Source of the DNA: Sphingomonas sp. M1-B02
GTDB lineage: Bacteria; Pseudomonadota; Alphaproteobacteria; Sphingomonadales; Sphingomonadaceae
Length of the DNA: 64,000 nt
Reading direction: 5' to 3'
Assembly: GCF_026167525.1 (NCBI RefSeq)
Contig: NZ_CP110679.1
Location: 1,674,001 to 1,738,000, forward strand
Position 1 is the first letter of the stretch, and each line of letters begins with the position of its first letter. A program made the translations under genes and the position numbers. Shown here in pieces: positions 42,459 through 51,487 of this stretch. A model generated the notes under the pieces. The model did no database searches and had not been told where the DNA came from. It saw only the letters and a list, made by a program, of their open reading frames with translations.

Positions 42459-43481
42459 TTACGCCGCCGCGACCGGAGCTCTATAATCCTCGTTCGTCAT
42501 CAGCAGCGCCCAGATGATACGCGCCGTCTTGTTGGCGAGCGCCACCGTGACAAGCATGCGTGGCTTGCGCGCCATCATCTGCTCCAGCCAGGATCCTTTG
42601 GGCGCCCCCCGCTTGCTCGTTTGCAGGACCACCGCGCTGCTGCCGATGATCAGCAGCCGCCTGAGCGTGCGCTCGCCCATCTTGGAGATGGAACCCAGCT
42701 TCTGCTTGCCGCCCGTTGAGTGCTGCCGCGGTGTGAGGCCGACCCAGGCAGCAAAGTCACGCCCCTTGGCGAACGTGCCGGGCGGCGGCGCGAGCGCCAG
42801 TATCGCGGTCGCCGTGATCGGGCCGATGCCCGGGATCGTCATCAGCCGGCGTGCAACCGCATCTTCGCGTGAACGACGCACGATCTCTTTGTCGAGCTCG
42901 GCGATCTGCCGGTCGAGCGTGGCCAAGCTATCGAGCAGAAGCATGCAGACCGATCGTACGCCCTGGGGAACAGCCGACGGATCGGCGAGCAGTGCGGCAA
43001 GCTTCTCCAGATGCGCCAGGCCCTTTGGTGCGATCCAGCCATACTCGGCCATGTGACCGCGCAGGGCATTGCTGATCTGAGTTTGCTGCCGCACCAGCAG
43101 ATCACGGCCACGGAACACCATCGCTGCCGCCTGCTGCTCTTCCGTCTTCACTGGCACGAACCGCATGCTCGGTCGCTGGGCTGCCTCGCAGATCGCCTCG
43201 GCATCGGCCGCATCGTTCTTCTGGCTCTTTACGAACGGCTTCACATAGGCCGGCGCAATCAACCGCACATCGTGACCCAGCTTGAGCAGCTCGCGCGCCC
43301 AGTAATGCGCTCTGCCACACGCTTCGAGAGCGACCCGACAACGTGGCTGGGCAGCGAAAAACGGCAGTAACTTCGCACGCGCGATCTTCTTGCGAAGAAG
43401 CACATGGCCCGACGCATCTACGCCGTGCGCCTGAAAAAAATGCTTGGCGATATCCAACCCAATTATGCTAACTTCCGATAT
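42459..43481 (-). CDS. IS110/IS1111 family transposase (DEDD recombinase)
   Basis: About 340 residues. The N-terminal DEDD RuvC-like domain shows Asp in SIIGLDIAKHFFQAHG, Glu in VALEACGRAHYWARE and the Asp pair in KNDAADAEAICEAA. The C-terminal Tnp2-like domain carries RRLMTIPGIGPITATAILAL, FAAWVGLTPRQHSTGGKQKL and GERTLRRLLIIGSSAV with the catalytic Ser region. Relatives start MSEVSxIGLD; here that Met is ATA at 43479-43481, preceded by GGGAGG at proper spacing, so the start may be ATA or mutated. An upstream in-frame start at 43526 lies outside the element. Confidence 0.85.
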   Translation of the reverse strand: MSEVSIIGLDIAKHFFQAHGVDASGHVLLRKKIARAKLLPFFAAQPRCRVALEACGRAHYWARELLKLGHDVRLIAPAYVKPFVKSQKNDAADAEAICEAAQRPSMRFVPVKTEEQQAAAMVFRGRDLLVRQQTQISNALRGHMAEYGWIAPKGLAHLEKLAALLADPSAVPQGVRSVCMLLLDSLATLDRQIAELDKEIVRRSREDAVARRLMTIPGIGPITATAILALAPPPGTFAKGRDFAAWVGLTPRQHSTGGKQKLGSISKMGERTLRRLLIIGSSAVVLQTSKRGAPKGSWLEQMMARKPRMLVTVALANKTARIIWALLMTNEDYRAPVAAA

Positions 43482-43510
43482 GGACGCCTCCCTCGAGTGG
43501 TGTTCTTCAC

Positions 43511-43572
43511 CTCCACTTTGGCACATCGATGCCGTCGGGGGGCGTCACCCCCATCACCCAATCTCGGACATC
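43511..43572 (+). repeat. Post-terminator repeat, displaced copy
   Basis: Matches 39930-39985 (CTCCACTTTGGCACATCGAT, GCCGTCGGGGGGCGTC, CCATCACCCAATCTCGG). It continues into a dispersed-repeat core at 43592-43634. Confidence 0.8.
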
Positions 43573-43689
43573 GGGGCGGGCGAAAGCGCTGGCTGACAGC
43601 GGACGGGCCGGTAACGACCCACTTCCGGTCATTCACAGGCGCAGCTGCAAGGCCCATAAGCAACCGTAACGCTCGCGCTGAGGTGTCGG

Positions 43690-44817
43690 ATGCCGACTTC
43701 GTTCATCGACCGACTAGGGCTCTCGGTCCCGCTTATTCAGGCTCCAATGGCAGGAGTATCCACACCGGCACTAGCGGCTGCGGTGTCTGAACAAGGCGCC
43801 TTGGGCTCAATCGGCGTTGGAGCGACCGATGCCGCTGGCGCACGCGCCATGATCATTGAGACGCGAGCGCAAACCAACCGGGCGTTCAATGTAAACCTTT
43901 TCGTTCACGCCATCGCCAACGCGGACCCTGCCAGAGAAGCGGCCTGGCTCGACTGGCTTGCGCCGCTCTTTAACGAGTTCGGGGCCAAGCCGCCGACAGT
44001 GCTAAGAACCGTCTACAAGAGCTTCGCGGACGATCCTGACATGCTAGCGATGCTGCTGACATTGGCGCCGCCTGTGGTCAGCTTTCACTTTGGCCTGCCA
44101 TCCACCGAGATCATAGCTGCCTTACGCGACCGGAACATCTTGTTGATGGCTACGGCCACTAGTCTCAACGAAGCCCGTGCGATCGAAGCAGCCGGCATTG
44201 ATGCGATTGTGGCACAGGGGATTGAAGCTGGCGGCCATCGTGGTGTGTTCGATCCTCTCGCGCCCGACGACGCGCTTGGCACAATCGCGCTGACGCGCCT
44301 TCTAGTGCTTAAGACCAGGATTCCAGTCGTAGCGGCGGGAGGCATCATGGACGGCGCAGGGATCGCCTCCGCCCTGGATCTTGGCGCAGTTGCGGCGCAG
44401 CTTGGCACTGCCTTCGTTGCCTGTCCCGAGAGCGCAGCGGATGAAGCCTACCGTGCGGCGTTGAAGGGGCCAGGCGCCTACCACACCTCGCTAACATCGC
44501 TTATCTCGGGCCGACCGGCTCGGGCGCTCGCCAATCGGTTCACCGGACTGGCGGCTGCGGTTAGCAACAGTCTGCCTCCTGATTACCCCATCGCGTATGA
44601 CGCAGGCAAAGCTCTGCATGCCGCCGCGAAGGCAAAGGGAGAGCATGGCTTCGGTGCGCAATGGGCCGGACAAGGCGCACCACTCGCGCGTACGACGCCC
44701 GCTGCCGAACTCGTTCAAGTGCTACGAGCCGAGCTGCAGAGCTGTCGAGAAGCGGCTCGAGAACAGCCGCTTTCCTCGTCATTCAACCAGGACAGCGAGC
44801 GGGGTTCCTCGGGCTGA
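43690..44817 (+). CDS. Nitronate monooxygenase family protein (2-nitropropane dioxygenase-like)
   Basis: 375 residues with GAGG 6 bases upstream. FMN-binding TIM barrel: LSVPLIQAPMAGVSTPALAA, AQGIEAGGHRGVFDPLAP, IPVVAAGGIMDGAGIASAL and GAVAAQLGTAFVACPES. Members oxidise alkyl nitronates to aldehydes or ketones and nitrite; some are other FMN enzymes. The 3' end overlaps the convergent secreted-protein gene by 35 bases, and the last residues (SSSFNQDSERGSSG) look like a tail extension. Confidence 0.85.
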   Translation: MPTSFIDRLGLSVPLIQAPMAGVSTPALAAAVSEQGALGSIGVGATDAAGARAMIIETRAQTNRAFNVNLFVHAIANADPAREAAWLDWLAPLFNEFGAKPPTVLRTVYKSFADDPDMLAMLLTLAPPVVSFHFGLPSTEIIAALRDRNILLMATATSLNEARAIEAAGIDAIVAQGIEAGGHRGVFDPLAPDDALGTIALTRLLVLKTRIPVVAAGGIMDGAGIASALDLGAVAAQLGTAFVACPESAADEAYRAALKGPGAYHTSLTSLISGRPARALANRFTGLAAAVSNSLPPDYPIAYDAGKALHAAAKAKGEHGFGAQWAGQGAPLARTTPAAELVQVLRAELQSCREAAREQPLSSSFNQDSERGSSG

Positions 44818-45196
44818 TCCAGTTCCACAGGAAGCTAGGCGGCTCGACGATTCGCCCTTTGCCGGGATCCACCGTCTTGGCCGCGGCCACCTTACGCGAG
44901 TGCCAGCAAGCGGCCCCATGCACAATCGGGCGCAGTTTTGCAGGGTCTTGCGCCGACCGCACATAGAAGGCGTTGAGCTTTCTGACGTAGGGGTCGAACT
45001 CATTCTCCCTGTTGCTCGCCTTCCAGGTTTGCGCGAGTTCGAGCACCACCGTCACCTCAGAGGTGCTCAGTTTGTCGGCGCGAGCGGCTGCTACCCAATC
45101 CTCACCCAGGACGGCGAGCCGGGAATAATCCACGGCTGGCGCTGTCTGAGGTAGAATGGCGACGGACAAGGCGAACGACAGAAACAACGACAGCAT
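44783..45196 (-). CDS. Hypothetical secreted protein
   Basis: 137 residues from the ATG at 45196, preceded by GGGGAGG. Signal MLSLFLSFALSVAILPQTAP. The mature part (YSRLAVLGEDWVAAARADKL, then VVLELAQTWKASNRENEFDP) is helical; one Cys. Family unknown. It overlaps the end of the nitronate monooxygenase gene tail to tail. Confidence 0.55.
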   Translation of the reverse strand: MLSLFLSFALSVAILPQTAPAVDYSRLAVLGEDWVAAARADKLSTSEVTVVLELAQTWKASNRENEFDPYVRKLNAFYVRSAQDPAKLRPIVHGAACWHSRKVAAAKTVDPGKGRIVEPPSFLWNWISPRNPARCPG

Positions 45197-45371
45197 TGGG
45201 CACCTCCCCTGGCGGCTATCGCCCACTCATATCACTAGGCGCATCGCATGGACCATGGGTCGTCATTGCTTGCCCACGCATACCCGGTGGCCCGGGCTTC
45301 CCCTTCCAGCGCACTAGATATCGCCGATCGAGAGCCTCTACGCGTCGACGCGTAATCCCTCGCCTGCGCGA

Positions 45372-46943
45372 TCAATACACAACGGCTGAGGTACCGCGGC
45401 CTCGCGATACTGCAGCGGGCACCGAGAAGCGGAACTGCGAACCTGACGAGTCGCTTCTTGCGAGCCAGATCTTGCCCTTTTGTGCTTCCACCATGGCGCG
45501 GCAAAGCGAGAGTCCCAATCCGGTCCCGCCCTCCTTAGATGATTCTACCCACTCAAAAATGCGTTCTGCTGCGGCCCCAGACATTCCAGAGCCCTCATCC
45601 GTAACGCTAAGGATTACGAGCCCCTCACTGAGTGTCGCATCAACCGTTACTCGACCGCTCGAAACTAGATCGGTCGCGTCGCAGGCGTTTCGCAATAGGT
45701 TGATTAGGATCTGCTGAATCTGAAGCCGATCCGCAAACACTGCCAGCTCTTCAGAAATGCGATCGTCGATAGTAGCGGTAGGGCAGCCGCCGGCACGCAC
45801 GAGCCGCACGCACTCTTCTACGGCAGACTTCAAGTTGAACTCGGTTTTTGACGTCTCACCTCGCCATGTCCATTCTCTCACGTTCCGGATGATATTCCTC
45901 GCACGCCTGGCCGCCTCCTCGATCGCGTGCAATCCTTCAGCCAGCGGGGCGGCATGCGCGGGATCCAAATCTTCAAGGCGACGGGCGCTTGCCCAGGCAT
46001 GGTTTGAGATTGTCGTGAGGGGCTGGCTAAGTTCGTGCGCGAGTGTTGCGGCCATCATGCCCATGGCATTGACCCGCGAGGCGTGAGCGATCTTTCCTTC
46101 CACAAAAGAAAGTTGGTTCGAGGCCAAAACCTCCGCCGTCACGTCATAGCCTTCAACAAACACTCCGCTGATCCGCCCGTCACCGTCGCGGACAGGCTGA
46201 TATACAAAGTTCACATGCTTAGTCACACAAGGAGAGCCATCCTCCGATGGAAATTGAATCGGGACTTTACTTCCTACGTATGGCTCTCCGCTTTTGTATA
46301 CCCGATCCAGAATTTCGATGAAACCTTGGCGTGCAACATCTGGAAGTACCTCGATAACTCTATGTCCTACTAGCTTATTGCGACCGACCAGACGTTCGTA
46401 TGATGCATTCGCGAAAGTGAAACAGTGATCGTCTCCTCGCAATACAGCGATGAAGCCGGGGGCATTTTCATAGAGCGCATTAAATTCATCGCGCTGGGCC
46501 TTAAGCCGATCTAAGCGGCCCGCAACCTCAACGAAGCACAGAAAGTTCTGACGAATTACGCCTTCTCTATCCAGGACGGGGCTCGTCAGAACTGTAGCCA
46601 GGTACTCAGATCCATCCGCTCTGCAACACTCGACTTCCCAAATTCCGTCCGCGCCGCGGTCGAGAGCATTTTCGATGTCGGAGTGTGTCTTTTTGTCCGT
46701 TACGAACCCGAGCAGGCAGCCAATGTTCTTGCCAAGTATTTCGTCGCGACTATAGCCTGTCAGCAAAAGGAAGCTGTCGTTAGCAAATACGATAGGGTGC
46801 CGCTCGACCTGCGCATCCGTAAAGATCATCGGCATTCGGGTATGATCCGCCGCTACGACGAAGGGACCTAGTCCTTTCCGGAAGTGATCAATGCGTTTCT
46901 CAGCAGCATCCTGCGCAATCTGGGGGTCGACGGGCTTTGCCAC
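45372..46943 (-). CDS. PAS-PAS sensor histidine kinase
   Basis: 523 residues from a GTG at 46943 with AGAGG 8 bases upstream; an in-frame start at 47006 is possible. The first PAS (GPFVVAADHTRMPMIFT, then FANDSFLLLTGYSRDEILGK) is LOV-like, but the flavin-Cys motif NCRFLQ is replaced by NIGCLLG. A second PAS follows (YENAPGFIAVLRGDDHCFTF). The HisKA phospho-His is in ATLAHELSQPLTTI, the N box in QQILINLLRNACDA, and G boxes in DEGSGM and GGTGLGLSLC. Cytosolic, with no membrane helix. It resembles FixL/DctB-type kinases; no receiver is adjacent. Confidence 0.85.
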   Translation of the reverse strand: MAKPVDPQIAQDAAEKRIDHFRKGLGPFVVAADHTRMPMIFTDAQVERHPIVFANDSFLLLTGYSRDEILGKNIGCLLGFVTDKKTHSDIENALDRGADGIWEVECCRADGSEYLATVLTSPVLDREGVIRQNFLCFVEVAGRLDRLKAQRDEFNALYENAPGFIAVLRGDDHCFTFANASYERLVGRNKLVGHRVIEVLPDVARQGFIEILDRVYKSGEPYVGSKVPIQFPSEDGSPCVTKHVNFVYQPVRDGDGRISGVFVEGYDVTAEVLASNQLSFVEGKIAHASRVNAMGMMAATLAHELSQPLTTISNHAWASARRLEDLDPAHAAPLAEGLHAIEEAARRARNIIRNVREWTWRGETSKTEFNLKSAVEECVRLVRAGGCPTATIDDRISEELAVFADRLQIQQILINLLRNACDATDLVSSGRVTVDATLSEGLVILSVTDEGSGMSGAAAERIFEWVESSKEGGTGLGLSLCRAMVEAQKGKIWLARSDSSGSQFRFSVPAAVSRGRGTSAVVY

Positions 46944-47635
46944 TAAAGTACCTCTGCTAGTCGAAAGGCGTTTAATCCTCGCGTCGTATCTGTAAGGCTT
47001 CTGCAATTTATCCTATCTCGCCAAAACAGGGCGGGGAGCCAACTTCCAAGCTTGGGGCGATCAGGGTCTCTGCTCTTGCATGTATGAAGCGCAACCTTCG
47101 AGCCGCGGGGGAGGTTCCCCCTTGAGTAGGCCAAGCTCGCTCATAGCCTATCATGGGCTCCGCTGAGCAGCCTGGTGCTGCAGTCCCCCTATTCAACGCC
47201 GGTCCCCAACCGGTCACATTTGAACGAGTTAGAAGCTCTTAGCTAATCGCCGCAGACCGCGTTGCTTTGCGCAACCTCGCGTTCCGGCCAAGCGGCCACT
47301 TGGGCGCTGATCGGCTCACATAAAAGCCGCCTGACCGATCCGCGGTCCTGTTCCGGGCGCTTCGCATCTCTGTTCCCCGGTGGACAAAAAGAGGCGCGGA
47401 CAAGCGTCGAGAAACGCGGTACAATTCCGCAAACACCGCAGAGAGGAAATCATTCTAAACAATGACTTAAGAGGGGCACTCCGGAGATGTTATTGAGCTG
47501 CCAACACTGAAATGTTGGCACCTCCGCAAAGCGAGGCGATCAGCACGATAGCGGACTGGCAGCTTACTGAAGCGATGTGGGCTTGCCGCCCGCGTCAAAA
47601 GTCCGAGAACCATAGCTAAAAAATGCCGAGACCAA
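46944..47635. other. Intergenic stretch, nothing recognised
   Basis: About 690 bases with no gene-like frame. CCGGT repeats near 47202-47216 are short and probably chance. Confidence 0.4.
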
Positions 47636-48004
47636 CTAAGTACCGGTTAGCAACTGTGTCACTACGGCCTTAAGACGGGCCTGCACGTAAGGCTTGCGCA
47701 GAACTGGACGCTCTTCGAAGTCGGTGCGGTCACCATGGTCACCGCAGCCTGTGGAGAATGCAAAGGGAATGCTACGCTTCGCTAGAGCGTCGGCGACCGG
47801 GTAACTTTTCTCTCCACCCAAGTTCACGTCGAGTATAGCGAGGTCGAAATTGTGTTTGGAGAGAAGCCCAACGGCCTGATCTACGTTCGCCGCTGCTAGG
47901 ACTGTGGAGCAGCCGAGTTCAGCGAGCGCGGCCTCGATGTGCATCAAGACAAGCATCTCATCCTCCACGATGAGCATTCTTCTGCCAGCGAGCAGGCCGA
48001 TCAT
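47636..48004 (-). CDS. Single-domain response regulator coupled to HWE kinase
   Basis: 122 residues from the ATG at 48004, inside the ATGA overlap with the kinase stop at 48001. Receiver: RRMLIVEDEMLVLMHIEAAL, Asp in LAILDVNLGG, Lys in PVLRKPYVQA. GCGDHGDRTDFEERPVL is an unusual loop before the Lys. It is the cognate partner of the upstream HWE kinase. Confidence 0.9.
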   Translation of the reverse strand: MIGLLAGRRMLIVEDEMLVLMHIEAALAELGCSTVLAAANVDQAVGLLSKHNFDLAILDVNLGGEKSYPVADALAKRSIPFAFSTGCGDHGDRTDFEERPVLRKPYVQARLKAVVTQLLTGT

Positions 48005-49017
48005 ACATCCATCTCGACGGGCGCGGGTATATCTATTGTACACATGAGGCCTTGTTCCAAAAATTCGAGTGCGACAGTGCCGCCTAGCTCATGGGCTAGT
48101 CCGCGCTCGAGCACCCACGATCCAAATCCTTTATGCGTCGGCGCGATCACGGGCGGTCCACCCTGTTCCTGCCAGCACAGAACCAGTCGGTCACCATTCG
48201 CATCGAGTACCAATACCCAGGAGATTTCGACCCTACCTGCGTTGTTTGAGAAGGCACCATATTTGATCGCATTCGTGGCAAGCTCATGGAGGGCGATCGT
48301 CAGTGCCAGCGCCATTTTCGGCTGAAGATGCAGATTTTCACCCCTGATCAAGAACCGCTCAGCATGTCCAGCAACGGCTTCGAACGGATGCAATGCACCA
48401 CGGATAAGTTCATGCAGGCCAGCTCCTTCCCAGTTTTGGCTGGTTAGCAGGTCATGTGACCGTGACAATGCGAGGACACGACTCTCAATCGAAGCTCGCA
48501 CAGCATCGGCCTCAGGCAAATCACGCACTGCTTGAGAAATGATCGACTGGACCGTTGACAGCGTGTTTTTGACCCGATGGTTCAGTTCATCGATCATTCG
48601 TCGATGAGTGGTCAGATCTATTAGCGAGACAAAGTTCTGAATGGGATGGCCTTGCCCATCGCACACCGGACTAACGAACATCGATGCCCAAAACTCAGAA
48701 CCATTCTCTCGCCGATAGTGAATTTCCGGGTCACTGTCGCACTCCCCACGGAACGCAGCCTCCACAAGCGAACGAGTCTTAGTCCTGCTCTCCAAGGCCA
48801 ACAAAGAATGAAAGCTCTTGCCAAGCGCCTGATCGCGCCTGTAGCCGGTGAGTGTCAAAAACGCATCATTCGCGAATAGTATTTTATGATCATGATTCAC
48901 TTCAGTGAATATCATCGGCATGCGAGTTTTCTCCGCAGCTACGACGAACGGACCCAGCTGATCGCGGAACGCGTCAATTTCTGATAATGACAATTCCTGG
49001 GATTTTCGCTGTTCCAA
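48001..49017 (-). CDS. HWE-family sensor histidine kinase with LOV-like PAS
   Basis: 338 residues from a TTG at 49017 with AGGA upstream. Its PAS (QLGPFVVAAEKTRMPMIFTE, then LFANDAFLTLTGYRRDQALG) is clearly paralogous to that of the kinase at 45372. The LOV photo-Cys is absent (KSFHSLLA at that place), so blue-light adduct chemistry is unlikely. HWE core: MIDELNHRVKNTLSTVQSII with the phospho-His, HELATNAIKYGAF and LVLCWQEQGG. Coupled to the receiver gene downstream. Confidence 0.9.
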   Translation of the reverse strand: MEQRKSQELSLSEIDAFRDQLGPFVVAAEKTRMPMIFTEVNHDHKILFANDAFLTLTGYRRDQALGKSFHSLLALESRTKTRSLVEAAFRGECDSDPEIHYRRENGSEFWASMFVSPVCDGQGHPIQNFVSLIDLTTHRRMIDELNHRVKNTLSTVQSIISQAVRDLPEADAVRASIESRVLALSRSHDLLTSQNWEGAGLHELIRGALHPFEAVAGHAERFLIRGENLHLQPKMALALTIALHELATNAIKYGAFSNNAGRVEISWVLVLDANGDRLVLCWQEQGGPPVIAPTHKGFGSWVLERGLAHELGGTVALEFLEQGLMCTIDIPAPVEMDV

Positions 49018-49354
49018 AGCTTTGCATCCTGAATCACTCGAGTGTCATTCATACACGGTAAATGAGCGCAGAAATTAACCTAGATGCATTCTACTTTGCT
49101 TGACTGAAACATAATTTTTCATGTTTTAACGCGAGCCTGGAGGATGACCGTGATGCAAGAAGCCGGCTCGTGTTGGACCATTTCTCGATCGACTTCGCTT
49201 ATCAGAGCTCCCGACTAAACGGTGGCTCAGTTCCGCCTCTGAGATGAAGCCGCCCCTATCGAAAGTGAACCAGCGAGCCAGTCCGTAGTGGTGGTCTTAC
49301 TGGGCGGAGAGCAACCTGTTCTACGGCGCTGGTGGCCGCGTTCTCCAACCCGTT
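49018..49354. other. Intergenic stretch, nothing recognised
   Basis: No gene. The AT-rich region near 49085-49130 may hold the kinase operon promoter. Confidence 0.35.
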
Positions 49355-51487
49355 TTAGAAGCGTTTCGCGCCTGGGCGACGAACGTCCGCAAACGGTCGC
49401 TTGCCGACCGTCCGCTTTCCGCGCGGCGCGTCATTGCCTCCAATGTCCGGGATTGGGTGGGAGGCGGACGTCGACGCACCGACATCGCACCTACTCGCCT
49501 CCCCGAGCCGCAGTCGGACCCCTGCATTGAGGATGAAGCCTTCGGTCGGTGCCCACACGTCGACGGCCCACTGCCCGCTGGGCGCTCGCTGCGGACGAAG
49601 AAGAGGATCGTGGCGGGTCTGGCGGACCCCAAGGATGTTTTCGGCATTGGCGAACAGACGTACTCGGCCAATCGCAATCTCGCCAAGGATGCCGACGTGA
49701 ATGTAAGGACGGCTCTCGTTCCGGTAGGGATTGTCATCCAGTGGCTGCTTCCCCGTGTAGTAAGCCTCCACGCCGATCCGACCGGCCCCGTGCCGTTCCC
49801 ACACTGCCACCAAACCTGCGGTGTGGCGTGGAACGAGCGGCGTCTGCCGACGCCCGCTACCGACCTCGTCCGGCTCGCTCGCGTCCATGTAGACGTAGCT
49901 GCCGGTGACGGTAAACGGGGCCTGACGGTATCGCAGCAGTAGTTCGGACCCGCCCACCTGCGTATCCCCTGCAAGGTTCACCAGCCGAACCCGGTCTGCC
50001 GCGACCGGCACCAGCCGCGTCGCCTTCTTGATTGTCGAGGAGAACAAGGTCAGGCTCGTCTCAATCGGGCCATGCGCGTAACCGATGTCGATTGAGCCGC
50101 TTTCCGCGGTCTCCGCATGAAGGTCTCGCAACGGCTCAAGTCGAGACAGGCCCGCATCCTCGATCTCCTCCACGAAAGGCGTCGGAGCGTAGAAGCCACG
50201 TCCGTAGGACGCGCGCACAGTCCACGCCCCCGGTCGCCAAAGGCCGGACACGCGCGGGCTGAACCACGTCCCGTAATCGCTATGAAAATCTACCCGCCCG
50301 CTCGCAGCGAAAGTGAGGTTCGGTCGAACGTCGTGTTCAACCTGCGCAAACAGGCCGGGTACTTCATAGCCGTAGTTGAAGGCGGGAAAGGCATCAGAAC
50401 GGAGGCCGTCGCGCTGGAATGCGACGCCGCCGACCCAAGAGGTTGCGCCCGACCGGCCCGTGAGCGACGCTTCGGCAAAAATAGTGTCGTGACGGTCGTC
50501 TTCCACCACGTTGCCAAAAAGGTGACGGTGGTTCTGAGTGACGCCTGAGGCGCGAAGGCCGAGCGTGCCGAGGCCCTCCAAGGGAAGTTCCGCAACCAAA
50601 CCCGCGTCGAGCCGCTCGGTGCCCTGCGCCTGCGGAAATGGCTGCCCGTCCGGCGTGGTGCGGCCCGGTAGCGTGCCTCCGATCCGGCTCTCAGTCATCG
50701 CGCCCAATGTCACAAACAGGGAGGCACCGCCCGCGCCCTTCCAAAACAGGCGCTGTCGCGCAGTCAACCGTTCGTATTCGGGTATGTCGATCCAGCCGTC
50801 TGCGTCCAGATCGTCGCGACTTTGGCGGTGTGCTCCCCCGGTCAGTGATGCGCTCCATCCGCCACCAAGCGGGCTGGATACATAAGCAGTGACATCTTGC
50901 CCGTCGCGCGTGGTCAGGTTGAGCAGCGTCTCAGCCTCGAAGCTGTCACCGGGTCTGCGTGAAACGAGGTTGATGACCCCGCCCAGTGCCGAGGGGCCGT
51001 AAAGGGCGGAAGCAGCGCCCTTGATTACCTCCACCTGTCCAAGGTCGGTCGGCGGAATTTGGAGCACGCCGAGGGAGGAGGTCTGCCCGCCATAAAGCGG
51101 CAGGCCGTCGGCAAGCAGTTGCGTGTAGCGGCCTTCCAGCCCATGAACGCGAATATTGGCAGCTCCCAGCGCAGGCGAGGTCACCTGAACGCGAATGCCC
51201 GGCGTCTCGTTGACAATCATGGCGATGTTGCCCGGACGCATGAGGAGCTTTTCCTCAATCTCCTCGCGGACGATCACCTCGACCCGAATTGGCTCGTCCT
51301 GAATGCGGCGGCGCGTGCGCGTGCCCTGAACGATGATTTCTTCGGCTTCCTCGTGTTGCTCCTCGTCCGCCGCTTCCTTATGCTCCCGCTCAGTAGACTG
51401 ATGCTCCTGCGCGCTCGCCGCGGACGCGGCAAAAAGCGCGGGCACCCAGACTGCATTGAGCGAGCCGGTGAGCATGAGACTTTTCAT
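49355..51487 (-). CDS. TonB-dependent outer-membrane receptor with His/Glu-rich N-terminus
   Basis: 710 residues from the ATG at 51487. Signal ends SAASAQ, then EHQSTEREHKEAADEEQHEE, a possible metal-binding stretch, and the TonB box region EEIIVQGTRTRR. Plug: RPGNIAMIVNETPGIRVQVT, IRVHGLEGRYTQLLADGLPL, VEVIKGAASALYGPSALGGV. The barrel follows to GFILNAGVRLRLGE, where a stop is expected. Instead 47 more residues follow (SHPIPDIGGNDAPRGKR within them), encoded by a dispersed repeat. His/Glu richness hints at metal or metal-chelate uptake. Confidence 0.9.
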   Translation of the reverse strand: MKSLMLTGSLNAVWVPALFAASAASAQEHQSTEREHKEAADEEQHEEAEEIIVQGTRTRRRIQDEPIRVEVIVREEIEEKLLMRPGNIAMIVNETPGIRVQVTSPALGAANIRVHGLEGRYTQLLADGLPLYGGQTSSLGVLQIPPTDLGQVEVIKGAASALYGPSALGGVINLVSRRPGDSFEAETLLNLTTRDGQDVTAYVSSPLGGGWSASLTGGAHRQSRDDLDADGWIDIPEYERLTARQRLFWKGAGGASLFVTLGAMTESRIGGTLPGRTTPDGQPFPQAQGTERLDAGLVAELPLEGLGTLGLRASGVTQNHRHLFGNVVEDDRHDTIFAEASLTGRSGATSWVGGVAFQRDGLRSDAFPAFNYGYEVPGLFAQVEHDVRPNLTFAASGRVDFHSDYGTWFSPRVSGLWRPGAWTVRASYGRGFYAPTPFVEEIEDAGLSRLEPLRDLHAETAESGSIDIGYAHGPIETSLTLFSSTIKKATRLVPVAADRVRLVNLAGDTQVGGSELLLRYRQAPFTVTGSYVYMDASEPDEVGSGRRQTPLVPRHTAGLVAVWERHGAGRIGVEAYYTGKQPLDDNPYRNESRPYIHVGILGEIAIGRVRLFANAENILGVRQTRHDPLLRPQRAPSGQWAVDVWAPTEGFILNAGVRLRLGEASRCDVGASTSASHPIPDIGGNDAPRGKRTVGKRPFADVRRPGAKRF

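Larger units (their letters stand above)
42173..43512 (-). mobile_element. IS1111-type (IS110 family) insertion sequence, ends inferred from the uninterrupted copy
   Basis: At 39.9 kb the terminator hairpin runs straight into CTCCACTTTGG. At the second locus GGCGGCGCT ends at 42174 and CTCCACTTTGG resumes at 43511, giving an insert of 1338 bases with the dinucleotide CT at both edges. IS110-family elements recombine at a two-base core, commonly CT, and leave no longer duplication. The layout has about 30 bases upstream of the transposase and 286 bases downstream, fitting the IS1111 group, in which the guide (bridge) RNA lies after the recombinase gene. Confidence 0.75.
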
